The notes under the pieces were generated by a model, which worked only from the letters and a program-made list of their open reading frames with translations, searched no databases and was not told the origin of the DNA. Below are positions 17,098 through 26,381 of a DNA stretch of 64,000 nucleotides, one piece after another; position 1 is the first letter of the stretch, and each line of letters starts with the position of its first letter. The position numbers and the translations under genes are program-made. Source of the stretch: an uncultured Clostridia bacterium (lineage in GTDB: Bacteria; Bacillota; Clostridia; UMGS1810); assembly GCA_934481345.1 (NCBI GenBank), contig CAKSPF010000005.1, forward strand, positions 1 through 64,000. Direction: 5' to 3'.

Positions 17098-18026
17098 CGG
17101 TCACATTAAGAGATAAGTTTATTTTGCTTGTTTTGGCGTTCGCTCTGCTTGCATACGGAGGATACAAAGCCTTGTGGATTCCGGCAACGGAGAAAATTGC
17201 ATTGCTTGAACAAAACAAATCAGAGGTTGAAGGACAATCGGGAGATATTACACCTCTTGAAGAAAAGTCTGAAAAGCTCAGAAGCGAGGAGAAGGAACTC
17301 AAGGACAGTGTTGACAATATCAAAAAACTTTCCGGCGGACTTACAACGACCAACGAAGAATTTCTGGTCTTTCTCGGAAAGTCGGCAGAGGAGAATAATG
17401 TCGCAGTTTCCGGCTTTACGGATTTGGATACAACCGACACTGACGGGATATACCGCAGTACATTTGATTTTGAGTTAAAGGGCAGCGGCGCCGATATTAA
17501 CAAGGTACTTGAGGATATAAACAATATCGGTATCAAGTGCAGCTACGGTTCGGTTTCATTTCGCCAAAATGAAAAGTACGATTACCTTAAAAGATTTTTT
17601 GACGATTTGAGTGATTTGCCGTGGTATAAAGAGCCTGAAAAGGAAGATGCGGCAAACGATGCAGAAATAATCCCCGAAATCAAATTGCCGGAGATAACAA
17701 TTCCCGATTACATACCTGATTATGATTTGAGTCCGCTTCCCGATGAGCCGAGTGTTTTGCCACAGCCGTCAGAACCTCCGGCAACAGAGGAGACACCGAA
17801 AGATGAGCCGAAAAGCATTGAAGAAAGGCTGAATGATTTGCTTGAACAAACATCTGTGAAAAATATGCCTTATCGCATAACATTTCTTGCAAACACCGGT
17901 GACAGCTGCAAATCGGTTCAGAATATGCGTCTTTCCGTGACGGTTTGTTTTATTATGTATAACGAACCTTCGAGAGAAACGGGCTTTTTGAATAATACGG
18001 AGAGTGGTGACGATGCAATACTTTGA
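17094..18026 (+). CDS. pilO: PilO-like assembly protein
   Basis: 310 residues, TTG start overlapping pilN. One N-terminal transmembrane helix (about 8-27) is followed by a coiled coil (EEKSEKLRSEEKELKDSV) and a ferredoxin-like domain. A proline-rich, acidic insert (about 200-250, with LPDEPSVLPQPSEPP) is unusual for PilO and probably spans the cell wall. Works with PilN to link the cytoplasmic motor to the filament. Its last 14 bases overlap pilC. Confidence 0.78.
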   Translation: MTVTLRDKFILLVLAFALLAYGGYKALWIPATEKIALLEQNKSEVEGQSGDITPLEEKSEKLRSEEKELKDSVDNIKKLSGGLTTTNEEFLVFLGKSAEENNVAVSGFTDLDTTDTDGIYRSTFDFELKGSGADINKVLEDINNIGIKCSYGSVSFRQNEKYDYLKRFFDDLSDLPWYKEPEKEDAANDAEIIPEIKLPEITIPDYIPDYDLSPLPDEPSVLPQPSEPPATEETPKDEPKSIEERLNDLLEQTSVKNMPYRITFLANTGDSCKSVQNMRLSVTVCFIMYNEPSRETGFLNNTESGDDAIL

Positions 18027-19233
18027 ATATAAGACGAGAAACCACGCCGACGGGAAAATCTTCAAGGGTGTTATAACGGCAGATAACATTGAGAGTGCCG
18101 AGGACGCATTGAAACGACGGGGGGAAGACATTATTATTCTGTCGGAAATGCAGGATGTTTTGAATATACGAAAAACGCTCTACAGTCTATCGGTTCGTGC
18201 GAACAAAAAAACAAAGCTTGAATTTTTCACAATGCTTAAATTTATGCTGGATGCCGGTATGTCGCTGCACGAGTCGCTTGTCAATATCCGTGATACGGGT
18301 ATGAATAAATCGCTTAAAGGGTTATCGGGCAAAATGGCAGATGAGGTCAGAAAGGGTTCGACATTGAGCCACGCAATGCGTAAAACAGGGCAGTTTGATG
18401 AGGCAATATGCGAGCAGCTCCGCGCAGGTGAAGAATCGGGAAACATAAACGATACCATTGCAAGACTTATCGGACAAATAGAACGGGAAATCGAATTTAA
18501 GGGCAAAATCAAAAGTGCAATGATTTACCCTATAATTATATGTGTTGTAATGGTTGTTGTTCTGTGGGTAATGATGACGGTTGTTGTTCCGTCGCTTGCC
18601 AAGACACTTGTATCAATGGGCGGAGAACTTCCGCTTATTACGAAAATTGTTATAGGTATATCAAACGCAATGTCAAAAGCAACGCCGTATATGATAGTAT
18701 TCATCATTGCTCTTGTTTTTGGATATAAAGCCGCAATAAAAAATGATGCGTTTAAGTTTGAGGTTGACAGGAGAAAACTCAAAATTCCCATTGTCGGTGA
18801 TATGCTTGAAAAGATAGAGCTGAGTAAATTCTGCCGGAATTTATCGGCAATGCAAAAAAGCGGAATAGCTCTTGTCGGTTCGCTGGGTATAGTCGTTTCG
18901 GCAGTTAAGAATAAAAAAATTGCAAAGGAAATTTCAAAAGCTGCACGCCTTGTTGAAATATCGGGAATGAACCTCGCAGCGGCACTTGCAAAAGCAGGAA
19001 GGTTTCCGCCGATGATGCTTCAACTTATTGAAGTCGGAATCGGTTCAGGCAAAATAACCGATGTTCTCGATAAAATTGCAGAGCAATATGAAAAAGAGGT
19101 TGATATAAGCCTCAAACGGATTACAAGCCTTATAGAGCCTGTAATGATTGTGGTTGTCGGAATACTTGCCGGCACTGTGGTTATTTCGATTTTTCTCCCT
19201 ATGTTCTCGATGGTTGATAATATGGGAGTATAA
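18013..19233 (+). CDS. pilC: PilC/GspF-type inner-membrane platform protein
   Basis: About 406 residues with two T2SSF repeats: one near 60-180 (EFFTMLKFMLDAGMSLHESL) and one near 255-385 (LSKFCRNLSAMQKSGIALV), and three membrane segments (about 165-195, 215-240, 370-395). PilC is the platform acted on by PilB and PilT. ATG 18013 has GGAGAG with good spacing; GTG 18004 is less likely. It is the last gene before the toxin-antitoxin-like cassette. Confidence 0.88.
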   Translation: MQYFEYKTRNHADGKIFKGVITADNIESAEDALKRRGEDIIILSEMQDVLNIRKTLYSLSVRANKKTKLEFFTMLKFMLDAGMSLHESLVNIRDTGMNKSLKGLSGKMADEVRKGSTLSHAMRKTGQFDEAICEQLRAGEESGNINDTIARLIGQIEREIEFKGKIKSAMIYPIIICVVMVVVLWVMMTVVVPSLAKTLVSMGGELPLITKIVIGISNAMSKATPYMIVFIIALVFGYKAAIKNDAFKFEVDRRKLKIPIVGDMLEKIELSKFCRNLSAMQKSGIALVGSLGIVVSAVKNKKIAKEISKAARLVEISGMNLAAALAKAGRFPPMMLQLIEVGIGSGKITDVLDKIAEQYEKEVDISLKRITSLIEPVMIVVVGILAGTVVISIFLPMFSMVDNMGV

Positions 19234-19257
19234 TATAAACAAATGTGTGCATAACTA

Positions 19258-19286
19258 TTGACAAACAGTGCATAATGTAATATAAT
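19258..19286 (+). promoter_or_regulatory. Strong sigma-A promoter for the toxin-antitoxin-like cassette
   Basis: Perfect -35 TTGACA (19258-19263), 17-base spacer, perfect -10 TATAAT (19281-19286), about 40 bases before the antitoxin start. It is one of the best promoter matches in the window and makes the cassette independent of the pilus operon. Confidence 0.8.
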
Positions 19287-19325
19287 ATATATGCAAGGTT
19301 ATATTATATCAGGAGGTAATGAATT

Positions 19326-19577
19326 ATGGCTACAGCTCGTATAAACTTAACTGTGGATGAAACTGCTAAAACAGAAGCTTTGAAATTATTTGAGCAATTT
19401 GGTGTGGATGCATCAACGGCTGTGAATATGTTTTTTAAGAAGGTTGTGCAGACAAAAAGCATTCCGTTTGAAATTTCGCTCAATGATACCAACAGGACAA
19501 TATACAACATGAGTGACGGTGAATTTATGAACAGAGTGCAAAATGCGATTGATAACAGAGATAATCCATCATTTTAG
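19326..19577 (+). CDS. RelB/DinJ-family antitoxin
   Basis: 83 residues, ATG behind AGGAGG. The N-terminus ARINLTVDETAKTEAL and the following LFEQFGVDASTAVNMFFKKVV form a ribbon-helix-helix domain of the RelB/DinJ type, which binds the operon promoter and neutralizes the toxin with its C-terminal tail. The gene 24 bases downstream is not a RelE/YafQ RNase but a zeta-like kinase, an unusual partner. Confidence 0.85.
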   Translation: MATARINLTVDETAKTEALKLFEQFGVDASTAVNMFFKKVVQTKSIPFEISLNDTNRTIYNMSDGEFMNRVQNAIDNRDNPSF

Positions 19578-19601
19578 ACTGTTCGGGCAGGAGGAATTAC
19601 T

Positions 19602-20168
19602 ATGAATGAAATAAGTCCGGCAGTGCTGGTTTTTGCCGGTCCGAATGGTTCCGGCAAATCTACGGTTACAAAAGGTTTTAATATAATCGGAGAATATATA
19701 AATGCCGATGAAATTAAAAAGAAAGAAAAATGCACAGACTTGGAAGCAGCGGTGATTGCAACTTCTTTGCGCGAAAACGCTATCAGGAACAGAATGGATT
19801 TCACATTTGAAACAGTTCTTTCAACGCCGAGGAATGTTGAACTTTTAAGAAATGCAAAAAAAGTTGGCTATTGGATTGAAGTTGTATTTGTTTTGACAGC
19901 TGATGCAGAAATAAATGTTTCCCGTGTGAAAGACAGGGTACGAAAGGGCGGTCACGATGTTCCTGCGGAAAAAGTCAGAAGCAGATACAAGAGATCTCTT
20001 GCAAATTTAAGCGAATTGCTTAAATTCTGTGATGTTGTTAATGTTGTAGATAACAGTACAGACAAAGCGGAGCTTATTATTTCGATGAAGGACAGAAAGA
20101 TTGTTATTCATAAGTGCAAGAATTGGGATGAAGAAAAGCTGCAAAGGCTTTTTGAAGGTAATTTATAG
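19602..20168 (+). CDS. Zeta-toxin-like P-loop kinase
   Basis: 188 residues. P-loop AGPNGSGKSTVTKGF near residue 12, INADEI near 32 and DFTFETVLS near 67 are the substrate-binding motifs of zeta-type kinases (phosphorylation of UDP-N-acetylglucosamine in studied members). RVKDRVRKGGHDVP near 107 is the conserved arginine-rich loop. The family member here is the compact form without a large C-terminal region. Paired with the RelB/DinJ-type gene upstream; two terminators follow. Could be a toxin or a nucleotide kinase of unknown target. Confidence 0.8.
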   Translation: MNEISPAVLVFAGPNGSGKSTVTKGFNIIGEYINADEIKKKEKCTDLEAAVIATSLRENAIRNRMDFTFETVLSTPRNVELLRNAKKVGYWIEVVFVLTADAEINVSRVKDRVRKGGHDVPAEKVRSRYKRSLANLSELLKFCDVVNVVDNSTDKAELIISMKDRKIVIHKCKNWDEEKLQRLFEGNL

Positions 20169-20174
20169 ATATAT

Positions 20175-20209
20175 AAACTCAAGGCTGATATGGTCTTGAG
20201 TTTTCTTTT
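20175..20209 (+). terminator. Intrinsic terminator after the kinase gene
   Basis: Perfect 9-bp stem AAACTCAAG (20175-20183) with CTTGAGTTT (20195-20203), followed by T-rich sequence. Ends the antitoxin-kinase transcript. Confidence 0.8.
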
Positions 20210-20231
20210 AACTTAATATTTAAGCTTAAAG

Positions 20232-20261
20232 CATCGCTGAAACATTAGGCGGTGTTTTTTT
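20232..20261 (+). terminator. Second intrinsic terminator
   Basis: CATCGC (20232-20237) pairs with GCGGTG (20249-20254, one G-U pair), followed by seven T. Together with the first terminator it isolates the pilin genes from the upstream transcript, so these probably have their own promoter in 20262-20300, where only weak boxes (TATAAA-like) are seen. Confidence 0.6.
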
Positions 20262-20320
20262 ATTGCGTTGTTTTAGGCTTTTATATAAATAAACTTAATT
20301 TAATGGAGGTACTTATTACG

Positions 20321-20974
20321 ATGATAAGTTCGATGAAAAACAGAGTGTTTAATCACACAAAGGAAAACGAAAAAAGAGGTAAAAAGAAAAAGGCTTTTAC
20401 GCTTGTTGAAATTCTGATTGTCGTTGCGGTAATCGGTATTTTGTTCGTAACGCTTGTTCCCAGAATTGATTTTGCCGGCGATAAGGCACGCGAAACGGGA
20501 GTAAAGACAGATTTCAGAAGCTTTGAGCTTGCGGCAGAACAGGTACTTCGTGAAAATGCAGGACTTGCGGATTACTCAAATGTGACTGCACTTTGCGGCA
20601 CAAACGGTATAAATCTGTATCTTGATAAAGCACTTCAGTTCACGACAAGCGGGGCTTCCGCAACATCCGGAACTTGTGCCAAGAATGATCAGTGGAATCA
20701 GGCGTACACAATGCAGATTGTAAATCCGACAGGTGATGGTGTTAACCCGAACAACGGCGCTGTTATCTTTATTTCAAACGGTAAAGACAGCAAACTCAGC
20801 ACGGACACTGATAACTACGCGCTTGTTGTAACTTTTGTTGACGGTCAGATAGAATCGAAAACGGTTGGATTCAGCTCCAATATTGATTCTTCCGCAATTT
20901 CAACATTAGAGGCGGCAGCAAATGCAACAATGTCGATTACAGACGGTGTTGCAGCTGTGAAATATAAGAAATAA
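20321..20974 (+). CDS. Type IV major prepilin candidate
   Basis: About 217 residues. ATG 20321 follows GGAGGT; the longer upstream frame has no ribosome site. A long basic leader ends KKKKA, then FTLVEILIVVAVIGILFVTL, the type IV pilin N-methylation motif with glutamate at +5. The -1 residue is alanine rather than glycine. The rest is a typical soluble pilin head with two cysteines (ALCGTNG and GTCAKN) that may form a disulfide. Largest prepilin of the locus and first in its group, so the best candidate for the main fibre subunit. Confidence 0.85.
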   Translation: MISSMKNRVFNHTKENEKRGKKKKAFTLVEILIVVAVIGILFVTLVPRIDFAGDKARETGVKTDFRSFELAAEQVLRENAGLADYSNVTALCGTNGINLYLDKALQFTTSGASATSGTCAKNDQWNQAYTMQIVNPTGDGVNPNNGAVIFISNGKDSKLSTDTDNYALVVTFVDGQIESKTVGFSSNIDSSAISTLEAAANATMSITDGVAAVKYKK

Positions 20975-20976
20975 TT

Positions 20977-21384
20977 ATGAAAAAATCAGCTTTTACACTT
21001 GTTGAGAGTTTAATAAGCTTGCTGATTATCAGTGCAGTCGGTATGGCAGTCGTTGTTTTCTCTTCCGCCTATTTGAAAACAACATTTGACAGAGATGTTC
21101 AGATGCAGACGGTACTTGACAATATAAGCACAGTTGAAAAGCTCAGAGCTGAGGTAAAAACATTGCCTCAGCTCTATGAGTTTTCAAAGGATAAAGAAAT
21201 AAAGATAACAGCAATCGGACTCGGAGTAATAAATTTATCGGAAGACGGTACATTTTCGGTTGCAGAACCGGAGAATAACGCATTTTCCGATAATTTGACG
21301 GCAAATAAAAATATACTTTTCAAAATTGATGTCGGCGGCAGCATTCCGAACACAAAAATATCTACGGTGGTGATTTTAAGATGA
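20977..21384 (+). CDS. Minor prepilin (type IV)
   Basis: 135 residues. Short leader MKKSA followed by FTLVESLISLLIISAVGMAV, a type IV prepilin site with alanine at -1. It begins 2 bases after the major pilin stop and ends overlapping the next prepilin by 4 bases. The size and position fit a PilV/PilE-like minor pilin involved in starting the filament. Confidence 0.78.
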   Translation: MKKSAFTLVESLISLLIISAVGMAVVVFSSAYLKTTFDRDVQMQTVLDNISTVEKLRAEVKTLPQLYEFSKDKEIKITAIGLGVINLSEDGTFSVAEPENNAFSDNLTANKNILFKIDVGGSIPNTKISTVVILR

Positions 21385-21860
21385 AAAAGAAAACGGCATT
21401 TACCCTTGTTGAAACGCTTATGTCATCGGGAATATTCGGTATGATTGCGGTAATAGGTATGTCTGTCATCTCTCTTATGACCTGGACTTTGTTTTCAGGA
21501 CAAATCGAAAGCACAAACAGATCTTCGCTTGACGAAACCGTGTATTATATCACACGTGAAATTCAGTCGGCAGAAAAAATCAAGATTACCGACGTCGGAA
21601 AGACGCTTCAGATTAAAGAAAGAGGCAGCAGCGGATATAACCTCAAGTATTCGATTACAGAAGGGTATCCGAGCGACTATCTTGCATTTGGTGACAGGCG
21701 TATGATTGATATAGCAGCCGACGAAAGTTGTTTTACATATGAAAACGGCATTCTTGAAGTTGAGCTTAAAACAGTTAAAAACAATATTGAAACAAATCAG
21801 CGACGAAAACCGTTTTCCGTATCGGTCAGACCGAGGTGTGAATGTGTATGGGAGGATTGA
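21381..21860 (+). CDS. Minor prepilin (PilW-like)
   Basis: 159 residues with leader MKKKTA and mature start FTLVETLMSSGIFGMIAVI. The following region (YYITREIQSAEKIKI and a beta-rich domain) matches the general pattern of PilW-type minor pilins. Translationally coupled with its upstream neighbour. Ends WED, 3 bases before the next start. Confidence 0.78.
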   Translation: MKKKTAFTLVETLMSSGIFGMIAVIGMSVISLMTWTLFSGQIESTNRSSLDETVYYITREIQSAEKIKITDVGKTLQIKERGSSGYNLKYSITEGYPSDYLAFGDRRMIDIAADESCFTYENGILEVELKTVKNNIETNQRRKPFSVSVRPRCECVWED

Positions 21861-21863
21861 TGT

Positions 21864-22580
21864 ATGAAAAAGAAAGGAAATATCAGTTTTGTTGCACTGA
21901 CTGCCCTTATCGTTGTTTGCTGCGGCGCTGCTGTATTAACTGTTGCCGGAAACACTAAATACAACGCTAAAACGGAATATCAAAGAATTGAGGACAGATA
22001 CATAGCGGAAAGCGGCGTAGATACTGCAACGGGGCTGTTTGTGATATACCTTTCAAACCGTGATTTTGTTTTGCCTTATGAAAAAACCGAAAGCGGCGGA
22101 TATGCAGTTTCGGATAAATATGTTCCGTATCTGCTTGATGAGATAAAAAACTCCGGTACGGACGATATTGCATATATTCCCGTTATTGAAAACGAATGTA
22201 AAGACTACCTTGCGTCTGTCGGATATCTTGAATATATGAAAGACGGTGTGATAAAAATCGGCGTTAACACATTCGGCGATAAAGAAAGGTTTGTGTTGTC
22301 CGAAATGTGTACGCAGCCGGACTTTTTGCTGTCGGGGACTGCCGAAAGTTCAGGAACAAAGCGAAGTAAGTTAAATCCGATATTTCTTGCGGTAAAATCA
22401 AAATATCGGGGCGGAGAAGTAGCCGCCAATGTAAAAATCAGCAACCTTTACGCTGTGCGAAAAGCCTTCCGCGCTCTTGATGATAACGGTAAAGGCAGTG
22501 TGGAGGCATATATAGATACAAGCAGTGTAAAGATTGAATACGAAAACTATCAGAATTACAGAGGTAATCAAAATGATTAA
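21864..22580 (+). CDS. PilX-like pilus-associated membrane protein
   Basis: 238 residues. N-terminal basic segment and one membrane helix (about 9-28, VALTALIVVCCGAAVLTVAG) with no FTLVE motif; then YRIEDRY-like AESGVDTATG near 47, which resembles the AESG motif of PilX proteins. Not processed as a standard prepilin, but its place among prepilin genes suggests a minor pilin or assembly function. Overlaps the next gene by 8 bases. Confidence 0.65.
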   Translation: MKKKGNISFVALTALIVVCCGAAVLTVAGNTKYNAKTEYQRIEDRYIAESGVDTATGLFVIYLSNRDFVLPYEKTESGGYAVSDKYVPYLLDEIKNSGTDDIAYIPVIENECKDYLASVGYLEYMKDGVIKIGVNTFGDKERFVLSEMCTQPDFLLSGTAESSGTKRSKLNPIFLAVKSKYRGGEVAANVKISNLYAVRKAFRALDDNGKGSVEAYIDTSSVKIEYENYQNYRGNQND

Positions 22581-23082
22581 GAAAAAAGGTTTCACACTTG
22601 TTGAAATTCTTGCGGTCACGGCCATAACGGGAATACTTGTTGTCGGAACGGCGATAGGTGTAAACAGACTTTGGCAGAACAACCGTATAGATATCTGCGA
22701 ATCCGAACTTCGGGATTTTTCAAACTCTTTGAAAAGTTATTTTACGGATTACGGAGCAATTAAGATAAATGCCGACAGTAATTATGAGAATGTTGTGAAT
22801 GAAACCGTGGAACTCCTAAATTCCAAATATCTGTCTTGTGATACGGAGCTTGACGGGATTTCGGAGGATAAAAAGAGCTTCCGTATTAAAACAAAGCTCA
22901 AAGAGGATCCGTGGGGCAACAGGTATGAATTTGATATATATACATATTCGGGGACAGATGCGGAGAGCAAAACCGGGCTTGCGATTATTTCAAGCTGCGG
23001 TCCGGATTCCAAAAGCAACAAAACCGAATACAAAAACGGAAATTACGGCGATGACATAATTGCCGTAATAAACCCGAATTAA
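22573..23082 (+). CDS. Minor prepilin (GspG/PilE-like)
   Basis: About 169 residues. MIKKKG then FTLVEILAVTAITGILVVGT gives a classical prepilin site with glycine at -1, the only one in this locus. The C-terminal half contains DPWGNRYEFDIY and SSCGPDSKSN, the pattern of GspG-type pseudopilins, whose calcium-binding loop lies there. Start ATG 22573 overlaps the previous stop; the longer frame from 22534 is not supported. Confidence 0.82.
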   Translation: MIKKKGFTLVEILAVTAITGILVVGTAIGVNRLWQNNRIDICESELRDFSNSLKSYFTDYGAIKINADSNYENVVNETVELLNSKYLSCDTELDGISEDKKSFRIKTKLKEDPWGNRYEFDIYTYSGTDAESKTGLAIISSCGPDSKSNKTEYKNGNYGDDIIAVINPN

Positions 23083-23101
23083 GAAAGCAGAGGTGACAGA
23101 G

Positions 23102-25717
23102 TTGAAGAAAATTATAGCGCTTATGGCAGGGGTTATTCTCAGCCTTATGTGCCTCACTTGCTATGCCGAAACAAACGGTGCGGTTAAAATATCGTTTGGC
23201 GGCGATGTAAAAGAGGCAAAGGAAGTGGCCGACGGCAAAGGAGTGAGCTTCTCGCTGCCGGAGCTTGCGGATAATGACTTTTATATCTATGCGATAGAGC
23301 TTGCCGTGTTTGAAAAACAAAACGGCGAAACGAGCTGGCATATATATACCGATGAAAACGGAAACGAAACAAAGAAAAAATATATTGAGTCTCCGCAAAG
23401 TCTTAATTTTAATGCCAGTTTCGGAGATGTTTCAAAGTACAGGGAAAAAGCAAAATACAAGATTGCATATCGGTATTATGTCAAAAGCCGCAGTGACTCA
23501 TCAAAACTCACAATAGCCGGAAAAAATGTGAAAGACGGCTGGCGGCTCGTCGGCGAAGAAAACGGAAAGAGTGCGACAGCAAAGGGACTTTCGTTTTATA
23601 AAAACGAAAATCCAACAATGAATGTCGAGTGCTTTTCGTATAAATATCATTCGATTGACGGGCTGATGACAAATGATTGCAGTGTGTCGGAGCTATCAAG
23701 TACATCGTTTCCCGCAGACACATTTGAAAACGGCGTGACAGTTCAGATGGTGGCAAATGATTTCGACACAGAAGACATTCTGACCGTATCATATAAACTT
23801 GAAGATGCTATGACAGATGAGGTTGTTTATGACGGAGCAATGCCGAGTGACTTTTGCATTAAGACGCTGCACAAAACAAAGCTGTTCAGGCTCTACATCA
23901 CTGTTTCGGATAATTTCGGCGGCAATATGACTTCCGAACCGTTTCTGTTTGTCATTGACACTGAAAAGGCTGAGGTTGTAAATGAGTTTTTTGACGGCGG
24001 ATTTGCATTGAGAGGTAAAAATTTGTTTTCTGATTTTACAATCACAGACGACCACAATGCTGCAATGACAAGAGGAAATGCCTGGGCGCAGATTTTCCGA
24101 GGAAGCGAGCTTGTTGACACAGTTGAGCTTGAAAACAGAGGCAACGGCATATTCAGACTCGATAAGCAGCAAATGCCGGACGGCGAATATACCGTTTGGA
24201 TTAAGATGTATGACAAAGCAGGAAATGAGAGCGAGCATATTTTTCTGCAAACCTTGGACAATACAGTGCCGACGCTTCGGTTTATCGAACCGGCGGAAAA
24301 TGAAAATGCAACATACTATTCACGCTGGATGAATGTCAGCAAACGAATTATCCTTGACGCAGCAGACGAAATTGCCGGTGTAAAAAAATATCAGGCAAAT
24401 TATAAAGGCGCCGTAAAATCGTCCGATGTATATAATACGGGATTAAAAACGAAACGCATTGATTTCCCTGTTATGGACACTGTTACGGGAAAGCTCGTTT
24501 ATTACATCTATGTTTATGACGACGCAAAAACGATTAAGAAAAGCGCCAATATGTATAATGTCTCATCGGTCGGTAACAGAGCATATGCGAGAAAAGGGGT
24601 ATGGCTTGACAAAACAGAGCCGTCAATCAGCGTAAATCATACGGACAGCGGCTGGAGGGAAGCGCCGTATACGGTAACGGCTTCGTTTTACGATTATCCA
24701 TCAAGTCCGTCAGTAAATGACGCATCGGGTGTCAGCTTAAAGCAGTATGCGATAACGGAGAGTGAAAACGGCACGCCGGATTGGAAGGCATATACAAACG
24801 GCGTAACTTTCACAGACGGCGGAGTTTATTATCTGCATTTTATGGCAACTGACAATGCCGGTAATGTAAAAACGGTAACGCAAAGGGTAAGGATAAATTC
24901 CAAAGCACAGGTTACGGGTACAATCCGCCCGACAGAGGAAAGCAAACACACGATATATTACAGCACGCCGGGATTTTATGTAGTTAAAAACACTGCGTAT
25001 AACACAAGGTATCACTTTGAAGTAAAGGATAATGATTTAAGCGATATCTTAAAGACGACAATACGCCTTGTGAGCCGTGATGATGTAAGTAAATACGGCG
25101 GTTGTGAAAGTATTACCCGGCCAAACGGAGAGGCTGACCGTGATGTAGTATTTAACCTTGCATACCTTGACGCAGACTCAAAAGAATTGCCTGACGGTGT
25201 TTATGATTTGTATTATACAATCGCCGAGGTTAAAAACGACGGCGAAGAAGTTGTAACACACAGCGATGTAAAGGGGTGTGAGGTTGTAATCAAGAGAAAC
25301 GCTCCGCCAACGCCGGTTATAACCAATGACGCGGGAAAGGTTAAGATTGAATATCCGAATGAACCGCTTGCCGGAAGCCTTAACACAGATGTGATTAGAT
25401 CGCATTATAAATATCAGTATAAGGCGGTTAAAGACGGTGACATCAGCACAAACAAGTATAAGACCTATACCGGCGAATTTGCGGCGGATAACTTTATCGT
25501 AACCGCACTGTATACCGATATTGCCGGCAATACATCTGTTGCAACATTGAGAATACACGGAAGCGGGGAAGACGGCTCGGATACAGATGATAATATTGTA
25601 ACCGACGGCCATACCGTTACGGTTGAGGAGTCGAGAGCTGCCGATGTGTACTATATTGGCATACGGCGTGATAAGAATAACGGAATCAATAACAATGTGT
25701 TTGATTTCCTTGAGTAA
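23102..25717 (+). CDS. Large secreted protein with Ig-like repeats, possible pilus-linked adhesin
   Basis: About 871 residues from TTG 23102, behind AGAGGTGA. A signal peptide is clear (KKIIALMAGVILSLMCLTCYA). The body contains repeated Ig-like/cadherin-like sandwich domains with the recurrent DNTVPTL, LDKTEPSIS and ATDNAGNVK patterns typical of bacterial Ig-like_3 domains. There is no LPXTG sorting signal and no C-terminal membrane helix. It lies straight behind the prepilins, so a tip adhesin or PilY1-like assembly partner is the best guess; PilY1 propeller sequence is not seen. Confidence 0.72.
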   Translation: MKKIIALMAGVILSLMCLTCYAETNGAVKISFGGDVKEAKEVADGKGVSFSLPELADNDFYIYAIELAVFEKQNGETSWHIYTDENGNETKKKYIESPQSLNFNASFGDVSKYREKAKYKIAYRYYVKSRSDSSKLTIAGKNVKDGWRLVGEENGKSATAKGLSFYKNENPTMNVECFSYKYHSIDGLMTNDCSVSELSSTSFPADTFENGVTVQMVANDFDTEDILTVSYKLEDAMTDEVVYDGAMPSDFCIKTLHKTKLFRLYITVSDNFGGNMTSEPFLFVIDTEKAEVVNEFFDGGFALRGKNLFSDFTITDDHNAAMTRGNAWAQIFRGSELVDTVELENRGNGIFRLDKQQMPDGEYTVWIKMYDKAGNESEHIFLQTLDNTVPTLRFIEPAENENATYYSRWMNVSKRIILDAADEIAGVKKYQANYKGAVKSSDVYNTGLKTKRIDFPVMDTVTGKLVYYIYVYDDAKTIKKSANMYNVSSVGNRAYARKGVWLDKTEPSISVNHTDSGWREAPYTVTASFYDYPSSPSVNDASGVSLKQYAITESENGTPDWKAYTNGVTFTDGGVYYLHFMATDNAGNVKTVTQRVRINSKAQVTGTIRPTEESKHTIYYSTPGFYVVKNTAYNTRYHFEVKDNDLSDILKTTIRLVSRDDVSKYGGCESITRPNGEADRDVVFNLAYLDADSKELPDGVYDLYYTIAEVKNDGEEVVTHSDVKGCEVVIKRNAPPTPVITNDAGKVKIEYPNEPLAGSLNTDVIRSHYKYQYKAVKDGDISTNKYKTYTGEFAADNFIVTALYTDIAGNTSVATLRIHGSGEDGSDTDDNIVTDGHTVTVEESRAADVYYIGIRRDKNNGINNNVFDFLE

Positions 25718-25731
25718 TCGGAGGTATTGAT

Positions 25732-26379
25732 TTGAAAAAGATATTTATAACAGCGCTTGCATTGTGTCTGAGTTTATCAGGCACTGCAAGTGCATTTGAA
25801 ATTACGGATATAGGACCCGACACATCTTTCATTGACAATATTGGAAGGAATGTGTCGGCAGATAAAAAGTATCTGTCGGACATAGCCGCTGCATATAAAG
25901 AGAAATATGTTGTGGCGGAAGAAAAGTATGCCGATATTTCCGATATAGATACATTCTATAAAGAGCTTTCGGCACCGGTTACTCTTGAAGAACTCGACAG
26001 CGGTTCTATGAAATTCGGTATGCAGGGAGTATATAACGAAAAAATAAAAAAAGAATTGACGCTTTTCAATTTGCTCGGCGGTATGTCGGGGTGTAGCGCG
26101 GAGTTTGAGCCGATTGCGTATTTTAATATATACCGCAATATAACACTGGTCGGAGGATACACAAGGTATTCAAAGACGCACCAAAATGCGGATGACGCAT
26201 ATTGGCAGTATATCTGCGGTGTTGAAAATCTTACAAAAGAAATTGTGCCGTATGAAACAAGGCTTAACCTCCTTGAAAAAACGAGGCAGATGTATGAGAA
26301 TATGGCATCGGACAATGGTTTTAAGATTTTCTTGCTTGTAGATGGGAAAATCAACTCAGTTTGGGAGAGGAGTGAATAA
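25732..26379 (+). CDS. Secreted protein of unknown function
   Basis: 215 residues, TTG start behind GGAGG. Signal peptide MKKIFITALALCLSLSGTASA. The mature part is mixed alpha/beta with no family I recognise; tyrosine-rich segments such as YFNIYRNITLVGGYTRYS are notable. It lies 14 bases after the large adhesin-like gene and 2 bases before the next secreted protein, so it belongs to the same transcript and probably acts at the cell surface with the pilus. Confidence 0.6.
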   Translation: MKKIFITALALCLSLSGTASAFEITDIGPDTSFIDNIGRNVSADKKYLSDIAAAYKEKYVVAEEKYADISDIDTFYKELSAPVTLEELDSGSMKFGMQGVYNEKIKKELTLFNLLGGMSGCSAEFEPIAYFNIYRNITLVGGYTRYSKTHQNADDAYWQYICGVENLTKEIVPYETRLNLLEKTRQMYENMASDNGFKIFLLVDGKINSVWERSE

Positions 26380-26381
26380 AG

